From assembly GCA_001602885.1 (NCBI GenBank), contig LUZH01000108.1, forward strand, positions 1-11,525: a stretch of 11,525 bases of DNA, read 5' to 3'. The DNA comes from Bacteroidales bacterium Bact_16 (GTDB taxonomy: Bacteria; Bacteroidota; Bacteroidia; Bacteroidales; UBA932). Below are positions 5,745 through 11,525 of the stretch, one piece after another. The notes under the pieces were generated by a model. That model was not told where the DNA came from and did not search any database. It worked only from the letters and a program-made list of their open reading frames with translations. Numbering within the stretch: position 1 is the stretch's first letter; each line of letters begins with the position of its first letter. The translations under genes and the position numbers were made by a program.

Positions 5745-7016
5745 ATGAAGATTAAAGATTCCCTCCCGCTCAAGATCCTCCTGATGGGTCTGATGACGCT
5801 CCTGCTGCTCATTCCGCTGATCATGGTCAGAAGCCAGATCGACGACCGCCAGCGCGCCGCCCGCGACAGCCAGTCCGACGTGGCCGACAGCTGGGGCCAC
5901 GCCCAGCAGCTGGCCGGCCCGTTCCTGGAACTCACCTATTCCGTCGAGGTCCAGAACGGAAAAGAGAAGACCAGCAACCTGGAAACGGCCCGGATCTATC
6001 CCCGCACCCTCTTCTGCGACATCGACCTGTCCACCCAGACCCTCCACCGCTCCATCTATGACATCCTGGTCTACGGATCCCAGATCACGCTTACGGGCGA
6101 TTTCGTCATCCCGGCCATCTACGGCGAGATGCTGTCGAACGGCAAAGGGATGGCGCTGACGGACCAGCAGGTCGTGCTCGGCCTGAGCGACCTGCGCGGC
6201 GTCGACGGCACCGTCTCGCTCCGCCTGGGAGAGCAGGACTACACGTTCCATTCCGGGAGCAAAAGAGGGCACCTGGAAGCGGCGCTGATCGAGCCGGTCC
6301 GCCTGGACGCCGCCCTGATGGACGGCCAGACGGCCATCCCCTTCCGGCTCACCTGCAGCCTGCGCGGCTCCTCTTCCCTGATGGTCAAGCCCTACGGCGA
6401 GACCACCGAAGTGCGGATGAAATCCAATTGCCCGGATCCTTCCTTCACCGGCGACTTCCTGCCTGCGGAGCGCGAGGTGACGGACGAAGGCTTCACGGCG
6501 CGCTGGTCCGTGTCCGAGATCAACCGCGGCGCGCCCGACGACACGTCCTTCGGCGTGAGCCTCCTGCAGGGCGTGACGCAGTACCAGCAGGCCGAGCGTT
6601 CGGCCAAATACGGCGTGCTTGTCATCGTGCTGATCTTTGCGGCGGGACTGGCCGTGGAGGTGGCCACGAAGAAGAAAATCAACCTGGTCCAGTATCTGGT
6701 TATCGGCCTCTCCCTGATCCTTTTCTATGCGCTCGTCCTGGCCTTCTCCGAGTTCGTCAGCTTCCCGCTGGCCTACGCCATCGCGGCAGCGATGACCGTC
6801 GCGGCCCTGCTCGGCTACTTCCGGGGCATCCTGCGCGACCGCGCGGCCTGGGTCCTGGCAGCTGCCGTCGCCCTGGCCTACCTGCTCAGCTACTTCCTGC
6901 TCCAGATGGAGACCTACGCATTCATCGCAGGCACGCTGGTCCTGTTCGTGCTGCTCACAGGCGTGATGTATCTCACGCGCAACCTGAACAAAGAGAGCGC
7001 CGCCGATCAGGCCTGA
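5745..7016 (+). CDS. creD: CreD family inner membrane protein
   Basis: The protein has 423 residues, close to the ~450 of Escherichia coli CreD. One helix at residues ~8-28 is followed by the CreD signature around residues 45-65 (ADSWGHAQQLAGPFLEL; the family pattern is WG..Q.L.GP.L), then a ~230-residue periplasmic beta-rich domain. The C-terminus has about five helices, starting with the AKYGVLVIVLIFAAGLAVEV segment and ending in ETYAFIAGTLVLFVLLTGVM. CreD is an inner-membrane protein tied to envelope stress and beta-lactam response in enterobacteria through the CreBC system; its biochemical activity is not known. No creBC-like genes are visible here, so control is probably different in this organism. 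The gene is transcribed alone from its own promoter and ends in a 10-bp convergent overlap with the wzc-like gene. Confidence 0.9.
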   Translation: MKIKDSLPLKILLMGLMTLLLLIPLIMVRSQIDDRQRAARDSQSDVADSWGHAQQLAGPFLELTYSVEVQNGKEKTSNLETARIYPRTLFCDIDLSTQTLHRSIYDILVYGSQITLTGDFVIPAIYGEMLSNGKGMALTDQQVVLGLSDLRGVDGTVSLRLGEQDYTFHSGSKRGHLEAALIEPVRLDAALMDGQTAIPFRLTCSLRGSSSLMVKPYGETTEVRMKSNCPDPSFTGDFLPAEREVTDEGFTARWSVSEINRGAPDDTSFGVSLLQGVTQYQQAERSAKYGVLVIVLIFAAGLAVEVATKKKINLVQYLVIGLSLILFYALVLAFSEFVSFPLAYAIAAAMTVAALLGYFRGILRDRAAWVLAAAVALAYLLSYFLLQMETYAFIAGTLVLFVLLTGVMYLTRNLNKESAADQA

Positions 7017-9460
7017 CCGTCCTCCGGCTTCTTCCGGGAGCCGTCGAGGCCATAGCCGTAGCCGTAACCGTAGCCATAACCTACACCGGTGCCTGACCCG
7101 TAGCCCACGCCATAGCCATAACGATATTTCCTGGCGTTGCGGTTGAAGTCATTGAGCACGACACAGGGGTTGCAGACCGGATTGACCGGATTGTGCGCGG
7201 CGGCGTCGATCTCCCGGAGGAGCTTGAGCGAGGTGTAGTCGCAGCGCACCACGAACAGGGTGGCATCCACGCTCTTGTTGACGATGGACGAATCCGCCAC
7301 GGGGAAATACGGCGTGCTGTCGATGATGACATAGTCGTAGCGGGAGCGCAGCTCCGACAGCAGCTCCACGTGCCGACCGCGGGTCAGCAGCTCGTCGGGA
7401 TCCTGCGCCACGGGGCCCGCGGGGATCAGGTCCAGATGGCGGCTGATGCCGCTCGGCACGACGATCGCGTCCACATTTGCCTGGGAGCCAGACAGATAGC
7501 CGACCAGCGAGCCGGCCCTGTCGGGCTCGGCGATGTGGAAGACCTTGCAGAGGGTCGGCTTGCGCAGGTCCATCCCCACCAGCACCGTGCGCCGGCCGCC
7601 ATAGGCCAGCGCCAGCGCCAGGTTGGCCGCCACGAAGGACTTGCCCTCGCCCACCACGGAGGAAGTGACCTGCAGCACGGACACGCCGTCCAGCGACTGG
7701 ACCATCGTCCGCAGCATCCGGAACGACTCGCAGAGCGAATTCGTGCCGCCCCGCGGGATCAGGCGGCTCTCCGCCGCCCCCGCGCTCGGCAGCACGGCCA
7801 GCACGGGCGCCTTCAGGACGCCCTCGACGTCCTCGCGCGTCTCCACTTTATTCCGCGCATAGGCGCGCGCCCGCTCGACGCCCGGACACACGGCCAGGCC
7901 GAAAAGCAGGGCCAGCAGATACACCGAACGCTTGTTGGGCGAGACCGGCGCCTTGGAGCCGAAAGCCGGCTCGATCACGCGGAAGGAATCCTCCTCGCCG
8001 TACATCGTGATCATATTTTCCTCGCGCTTCTGCTGCAGCAGCTGGTAGAGCGGCTCGATGACCTCGAGCTTGCGCGAGAGCTGCTGGAGCTCGAGCTGCT
8101 GCTGCGGGATGGCGGCGATCTGGCTGCGGTTGCGGTTGAGCACCTTCTCCAGCTCCTGCTCGCGCAGCGTATACACCTTCACCAGGTTGGCCAGCGAGAG
8201 CTCGATGTTCTTGCGGCTGACTTCCAGCTCGGTGTTGACCGAGAGCACCTTGGGGTTGTTCTCCGAAGAGTTGGCCACCATCCGGTTGCGGTCCACGATC
8301 TTCTCGTTATAGTCCTTGATCGCCTCGATCAGGCTGGCGCCCGTGATGCCGAGGTTGGACGGGACCGCCCGGTAGAGACCCTGGGGCGTCTCCTCCATAT
8401 AGGCCGCCACCATGTTGAGGATCTGCAGCTGGAGCCGGACGTCCGTCAGCTGGTCGCGGTAGGACATGTCGCTGACGATCGTCAGGTCGGTCTGCGAATC
8501 GCTGTTGACCAGCGCGCGGGCGGACTGATAGTCCTTGTAGCCGGCCTCGGCGGCGCGCAACTGGTCGGAGATCTCCTGCAGCCGCCCGTCGATGAACTCG
8601 ATGATGCTCAGGTTGGTCTGGGCCTTGTACTTGCGCGTGTCCTGGTTGGACACGTCCACCAGCGTATTGAGGATGTCGGACGCGCGGGTCGGCGAAGAAT
8701 CGGTGAACGAGGCGAGGACGACGTCCGTGCGGTTGGATTTGTTGCCCTGCACGGACACGGACAGGCGCTCCACGAAGCTGCGCGCCGTCTCGTAAGGCGC
8801 GCTCCAGGTGGCGGCGTAGCGGGCGCCCGCCACCATCTCGCGCGGCAGGTCCAGCTGCAGCGCCAGGCGCGAGCCCTCCAGGCGGAGCGTGTCGCCGTAG
8901 GCGAACTGCGTCCGCTCCAGCTGGCGTTTCTCGCCGTCCACCAGCAGCTTGTCCACGCGGAAGGAGCTGTCGGCAAGATGCCGGAATTCGAGCCGCACAG
9001 ACACGGGCTGCAAGCCCTCCGGATAGGCCGGATCGCGGACGTAGGCCAGCGAGAAAGGGTTATTGCCATAATATTCCACCTTCTTGAAGGCGAAGATGCC
9101 GCGCGCCCCGGCGGACTTGCCCCGGCCCACCGGCACCTTGTACTGGTAGTAGCGCGTGTTGAGATGCAGCCGCTCCACCACCTGGCGCATCAGCGACGGG
9201 CTGCGCAGGATGAACACTTCGTTGTCCATCCGCTTGCTGCCCGTGGCTTCCGGGACGCCGGGCAGCGCCAGCTCGGCGTGGATGCTGTTCTCATTGCCGT
9301 TCAGCTTGATCCAGGTCGTCCGTTCGTAGACAGGGGTGCGGGTCTGCAGATAGCAGAACGCCGCGAACAGCGACGCCGCCACGGCGATGATGATCCACAC
9401 GCGCAGGCGCCACACATAGTCAAGGAATTCCCGGATGAGTACGTTACCGTTGTTTTCCAT
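7007..9460 (-). CDS. wzc: Polysaccharide co-polymerase / BY-kinase (Wzc-like tyrosine autokinase)
   Basis: The protein has 817 residues. The N-terminal Wzz part has TM1 at ~17-38 (RVWIIIAVAASLFAAFCYL). A long periplasmic section with coiled-coil stretches (~270-310 and 400-470) ends in the GNVR-type region (PQQQLELQQLSRKLEVIEPL), followed by a second, short membrane segment (SVYLLALLFGLAV). The cytoplasmic kinase has Walker A SSVVGEGKS (Lys607), Walker A' VGMDLRKP and Walker B YVIIDSTP. The tail holds nine tyrosines in its last 41 residues, the expected autophosphorylation cluster. In Wzc-type systems the kinase cycles between phosphorylated and unphosphorylated oligomers to drive and size polysaccharide export. 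Its ATG is separated by a single base from the stop of the Wza-like gene, so the two are an operon. No glycosyltransferase follows: the downstream neighbour is convergent creD. Confidence 0.95.
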   Translation of the reverse strand: MENNGNVLIREFLDYVWRLRVWIIIAVAASLFAAFCYLQTRTPVYERTTWIKLNGNENSIHAELALPGVPEATGSKRMDNEVFILRSPSLMRQVVERLHLNTRYYQYKVPVGRGKSAGARGIFAFKKVEYYGNNPFSLAYVRDPAYPEGLQPVSVRLEFRHLADSSFRVDKLLVDGEKRQLERTQFAYGDTLRLEGSRLALQLDLPREMVAGARYAATWSAPYETARSFVERLSVSVQGNKSNRTDVVLASFTDSSPTRASDILNTLVDVSNQDTRKYKAQTNLSIIEFIDGRLQEISDQLRAAEAGYKDYQSARALVNSDSQTDLTIVSDMSYRDQLTDVRLQLQILNMVAAYMEETPQGLYRAVPSNLGITGASLIEAIKDYNEKIVDRNRMVANSSENNPKVLSVNTELEVSRKNIELSLANLVKVYTLREQELEKVLNRNRSQIAAIPQQQLELQQLSRKLEVIEPLYQLLQQKREENMITMYGEEDSFRVIEPAFGSKAPVSPNKRSVYLLALLFGLAVCPGVERARAYARNKVETREDVEGVLKAPVLAVLPSAGAAESRLIPRGGTNSLCESFRMLRTMVQSLDGVSVLQVTSSVVGEGKSFVAANLALALAYGGRRTVLVGMDLRKPTLCKVFHIAEPDRAGSLVGYLSGSQANVDAIVVPSGISRHLDLIPAGPVAQDPDELLTRGRHVELLSELRSRYDYVIIDSTPYFPVADSSIVNKSVDATLFVVRCDYTSLKLLREIDAAAHNPVNPVCNPCVVLNDFNRNARKYRYGYGVGYGSGTGVGYGYGYGYGYGLDGSRKKPEDGQA
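7051..7082. repeat. Imperfect hexanucleotide repeat encoding the Gly-Tyr tail of the Wzc-like kinase
   Basis: About five imperfect six-base units (plus strand catagc / cgtagc / cgtaac / cgtagc / cataac) encode a Gly-Tyr dipeptide run on the minus strand. The third codon positions vary between TAT and TAC and among GGN codons. The repeat is therefore kept at the protein level rather than being a recent slippage product. Confidence 0.75.
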
Positions 9461-9461
9461 T

Positions 9462-10235
9462 TTATTTGAGCAGGCTGATGATGGCGATGACGGTCGAAAT
9501 GGACGAAAGGACGGCGCCCCAGACGCTCGGGCCGTTGTTTTTGGTCATCAGGCGGGTCGAGCTGGGCGGGACATAAATGATGTCGTTCTGTTGCAGATAG
9601 AAGTAAGGCGAATCCAGCAGCGAGCTCTCGCGGAGGTCCAGCGCGTAATGCTGCATCACGCCGTCCACCTCGCGCAGGAGGAGGATCCGGTCGCGCTTCG
9701 CGGCCACGGTCAGGTCGCCCGCCAGGCCCAGGGCCTGCAGGACGTTGATCCGCTCCGTCTTGTAGGTGTAGGTGCCCGGCGAATTGACCTCGCCCAGGAC
9801 CGTGATCTTGTAGTTCTTGAAACTGACGTACACGATGGGATTCTTGACGTCCTTGCCGATCTCCTCCGTGAGGTAGTCGATCAGCTCCAGGCGCGTCATC
9901 CCTTCGACGTGGATGCGCCCGAGCACGGGAAAGTTGATGTCGCCGTTGGTGTCCACCACGAAAGACATCATCGGCGTCTCGGGCTCGTTGTGCGTCGTGA
10001 AGCCGGACGTGATGTCGGCCAGGGTCATATTGTAGGGATCCGTCACGCTCTTGTCCGGACCGCTGACGATAATCTTGAGTTCATCGTCACGTTTGATGAC
10101 CAGTTCATAGTGTTTGGCAAGTTGTCCCAGCGACACCTCGTCGATGTCCTGGAAATACAACAGATCCCGGGATGTCGCGCATCCGGTCAATACCAGCAAA
10201 AAGCTGATCAAGGCAAGTTGGCAAACCTTTTTCAT
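9462..10235 (-). CDS. wza: Polysaccharide export outer-membrane lipoprotein (Wza-like)
   Basis: From ATG 10235 the protein has 257 residues. It starts with a lipoprotein signal, MKKVCQLALISFLLVLTGC, with lipobox LTGC and acylated Cys19. After the YFQDI phrase common in Bacteroidetes homologues comes the poly-export domain (~45-130; YELVIKRDDELKI and VVDTNGDINFPVLGRI), then a SLBB domain (~137-185; ITVLGEVNSPGTYTY and LQALGLAGDLTVAAKRD). A C-terminal hydrophobic helix follows (~238-257, WGAVLSSISTVIAIISLL), as in Wza barrels. The frame is open to an ATG at 10310, but only the 10235 start puts the signal sequence at the N-terminus. It is shorter than E. coli Wza (~380 residues), which is normal for this phylum. 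It forms the outer-membrane exit for polysaccharide together with the Wzc-like protein encoded one base downstream. Confidence 0.94.
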   Translation of the reverse strand: MKKVCQLALISFLLVLTGCATSRDLLYFQDIDEVSLGQLAKHYELVIKRDDELKIIVSGPDKSVTDPYNMTLADITSGFTTHNEPETPMMSFVVDTNGDINFPVLGRIHVEGMTRLELIDYLTEEIGKDVKNPIVYVSFKNYKITVLGEVNSPGTYTYKTERINVLQALGLAGDLTVAAKRDRILLLREVDGVMQHYALDLRESSLLDSPYFYLQQNDIIYVPPSSTRLMTKNNGPSVWGAVLSSISTVIAIISLLK

Positions 10236-10349
10236 CACTTTTTCCGTCTGTTTAGTGTCATTCCCCCTCATTTTTGATAAATCCGAAATAAATAACGAAA
10301 CGGAACACATCCCGCCGCATTTGATTTCAGACCTCTAGAGGAAGGATAG

Positions 10350-10357
10350 CAAATTTA
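10350..10357 (-). promoter_or_regulatory. Possible promoter -7 box for the wza-wzc operon
   Basis: On the minus strand TAAATTTG matches TAnnTTTG and would leave a leader of about 110 nt before ATG 10235. No TTTG box lies 19-21 bp upstream, so the call is weak. The divergent intergenic region 10236-10469 (234 bp) is AT-rich and holds no gene. On the plus strand the best -7 candidate for the AraC gene is TATATTCG at 10455-10462, which has one mismatch and no -33 partner. Confidence 0.4.
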
Positions 10358-10469
10358 ACAGAACGTAATAAAAAGGCTGTATCCGGTGCGCACGTTTTTG
10401 TATTCAGCGCGCAGAAAACTGCTTGAAATAGAATGATTTCCACGTTATTTTTTATATATTCGCAAAAGT

Positions 10470-11297
10470 ATGCGAAACCTGACCTGCTGTTTTCTCCTTC
10501 TCGCCATGGTGCTTTCCGGCTGTGAAAAGCGCGCGGCAGACCGGATATCCGGACTGCCCGACGCGCCGGTTTCCGAAAGCACGGTCAACCTGAGCGAAGT
10601 CCTGATCCTGGAGAAGCATCTGCGCGACACGCTCACGGCCGGCCACACGCAGGCAGCCCTCAGGATCAGCACGATGATCTGCGAGGCGCTCGATTCCGCC
10701 CGGGTCAGCGGACGGGCCGCGGTCCCCGCCGCACCGCTCCTCGCTTTCGAGCCCGAATACGAATATCCGCTCCAGTCGGGGGCGTCCGGCCAGAGCTCCA
10801 GGACCTGGAGCATCCTGTTCGCCCTGTTCCTGCTGCTCGCCTTCCTGCTCATCAAGAAACGGACGTCCGACGGCAGCCCCGCCGGGACGGGACCGGACGC
10901 CGACCCGGCCGCCCCGCTCCAGGGGCTCCCGGAAGACCATCTGACCGCGCGCCAGCGGCTTTTCGCCCGCATCAGCGAACTGATGCGCGAGCAGACCCCC
11001 TATACCGACAGCGCGCTCAAGCGCGAAGATCTCGCCCGGATGCTCGGCACCAACTACAACAACGTGGCCGACGCCATCCGCGAGTGCACCGACGGCCAGA
11101 CGCTGAGCGAATACCTCGACAGCCTCCGCCTCGGACACGCCGCCCGGCTGCTCGCCAATCTGGACGAGCCGGTCGGGCTGATCTCCGAGATGAGCGGGTT
11201 CCAGAGCCGCGCGCACTTCTACACGCTCTTCCGGGACAAATACCAGATGACGCCCAAAGAATACAGGGAAGCCGCCCGGCGCGACGACACTGTTTGA
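10470..11297 (+). CDS. Membrane-anchored AraC-family transcriptional regulator with lipoprotein signal
   Basis: The protein has 275 residues. Residues 1-18 look like a lipoprotein signal (MRNLTCCFLLLAMVLSGC; lipobox LSGC, Cys18). Residues ~19-110 form a short, mostly helical presumed periplasmic region, ~112-128 a transmembrane helix (WSILFALFLLLAFLLI), ~130-160 a Pro/Gly/Asp-rich linker, and ~165-270 an AraC-type double HTH. The second HTH carries the signature ISEMSGFQSRAHFYTLFRDKYQMTPKEYR. Bacteroidetes have many AraC regulators with a periplasmic TPR sensor, one TM helix and a cytoplasmic AraC domain. This one has the same layout with a much reduced sensor. Lipid anchor plus TM would pin both ends of the sensor to the membrane. 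It is divergent from wza and might control that operon, but no operator is identified. Its stop codon overlaps the -33 box of the ribD promoter. Confidence 0.9.
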   Translation: MRNLTCCFLLLAMVLSGCEKRAADRISGLPDAPVSESTVNLSEVLILEKHLRDTLTAGHTQAALRISTMICEALDSARVSGRAAVPAAPLLAFEPEYEYPLQSGASGQSSRTWSILFALFLLLAFLLIKKRTSDGSPAGTGPDADPAAPLQGLPEDHLTARQRLFARISELMREQTPYTDSALKREDLARMLGTNYNNVADAIRECTDGQTLSEYLDSLRLGHAARLLANLDEPVGLISEMSGFQSRAHFYTLFRDKYQMTPKEYREAARRDDTV

Positions 11298-11323
11298 TTT
11301 TCGCGAATTAATCTCTACCTTTG
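11293..11323 (+). promoter_or_regulatory. Bacteroidetes-type promoter of the riboswitch-ribD unit
   Basis: TTTG at 11293-11296 and TACCTTTG at 11316-11323 are separated by 19 bp, a good -33/-7 pair. The -33 box overlaps the TGA of the upstream AraC gene (11295-11297). Transcription would begin a few bases past 11323, just ahead of the FMN riboswitch. Confidence 0.75.
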
Positions 11324-11340
11324 CAGCCACGATAATCATC

Positions 11341-11448
11341 TCTTCAGGGCAGGGTGCAATTCCCTACTGGCGGTAAAGTCCGCGACTCCCCGCAAGGGGA
11401 CTGAATCGGTGCAACTCCGATACCAACGGTACAGTCCGGATGGAAGAC
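11341..11448 (+). ncRNA. FMN riboswitch (RFN element)
   Basis: The conserved RFN blocks appear in order: AGGGCAGGGTGCAATTCCCT, ACTGGCGGTAAAGTCCGCGA, a variable hairpin (TCCCC-GCAA-GGGGA, 11387-11400, GNRA loop), CGGTGCAACTCCGATACC, AACGGTACAGTCCGGATGG. The closing stem P1 can form between TCTTC (11341-11345) and GAAGA (11443-11447). FMN binding turns such elements off for riboflavin synthesis genes. P1 ends only 10 nt before the ribD ATG, and the only purine-rich ribosome-binding candidate (GGAAG, 11442-11446) lies inside its 3' strand, so translational control by P1 is the simplest reading. Confidence 0.95.
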
Positions 11449-11457
11449 GGGATAGAT

Positions 11458-11525
11458 ATGGATAAATTTGTCTGCAACTGGTCGGACACCGACCGGCAAT
11501 ACATGCAAGAGGCGATCGCCCTTGC
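11458..11525 (+). CDS. ribD: Riboflavin biosynthesis deaminase/reductase RibD, N-terminal fragment (3' truncated by window)
   Basis: ATG 11458 opens a frame that runs off the window after 22 complete codons. The visible sequence includes DTDRQYMQEAIALA, which fits the start of RibD deaminase domains (D-x-x-Y-M-x-x-A-L/I-x-L-A). The FMN riboswitch directly upstream confirms a riboflavin gene. RibD deaminates and then reduces the pyrimidine intermediate made from GTP. The catalytic zinc-binding residues lie beyond the window. A deaminase-only variant cannot be excluded. Confidence 0.85.
   Translation, partial: MDKFVCNWSDTDRQYMQEAIAL

Noticed and set aside
7193..9469. Very long open frame on the plus strand opposite the Wzc-like gene
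   Set aside because: Its translation is a His/Leu/Arg/Gln-rich low-complexity sequence with no recognisable fold, while the minus strand carries unmistakable Walker and Wzz features. It is a high-GC antisense shadow.
10236..10310. Extended start of the Wza-like protein at 10310 (or ATG 10271)
   Set aside because: Either start would bury the lipoprotein signal 13-25 residues inside the protein.
1..11525. CRISPR arrays, tRNA/rRNA genes, insertion sequences, attachment sites
   Set aside because: No spaced direct repeats, cloverleaf-like segments, transposase genes or flanking terminal repeats were seen on either strand.

Overview
The window looks like a chromosomal stretch from a GC-rich member of the Bacteroidales (an Alistipes-like or uncultured gut or rumen lineage is a guess). 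Three signals support this. Several genes are preceded by the Bacteroidetes -7 promoter element TAnnTTTG, and two of these also have a TTTG box 19-20 bp upstream. Shine-Dalgarno sequences are weak or absent. The gene families are typical of the phylum: a membrane LytTR regulator, a membrane-anchored AraC regulator, a NrtR-type Nudix protein, CreD, and a Wza/Wzc export pair.

Layout. (1) 3..377 (+) is the C-terminal part of a membrane-anchored LytTR DNA-binding regulator. (2) 416..3907 (+) is a visibly AT-richer gene for a 1163-residue multidomain protein: a ConA/LamG-like N-terminus, five LGFP-like units, a C2-like segment, a papain-like cysteine protease core, a beta-rich region and a C-terminal excisionase-type HTH. 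It has no signal peptide. This is the most unusual object in the window. (3) 3959..4642 (+) encodes a Nudix hydrolase fused to a NrtR-type winged helix. It converges, with a 4-bp overlap of ends, on 4639..5610 (-), a TIR-domain protein with about five membrane helices. (4) 5745..7016 (+) is creD, transcribed divergently from the TIR gene. It converges, with a 10-bp overlap, on the wza-wzc operon (10235..7007, -), an outer-membrane polysaccharide export lipoprotein and a BY-kinase/co-polymerase with a tyrosine-rich tail. (5) 10470..11297 (+) is a lipobox-plus-TM AraC regulator divergent from wza. (6) 11293..11525 (+) holds a promoter, an FMN riboswitch and the first 22 codons of ribD.

How the parts may work together. 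wza-wzc are a standard envelope polysaccharide export pair, and the divergent AraC gene could regulate them (inference). FMN sensed by the riboswitch should repress ribD. The TIR protein (NAD-consuming in characterised relatives, with a plausible catalytic Glu) and the Nudix/NrtR protein (a family that binds or hydrolyses ADP-ribose-type ligands) are adjacent and could form an NAD-linked pair, but the sequence does not prove this. The LytTR gene and the giant protease gene are 38 bp apart on one strand with no promoter visible between them, so they may be one transcription unit. The protease protein combines domains usually seen outside cells with a DNA-binding domain and is the best candidate for something undescribed.
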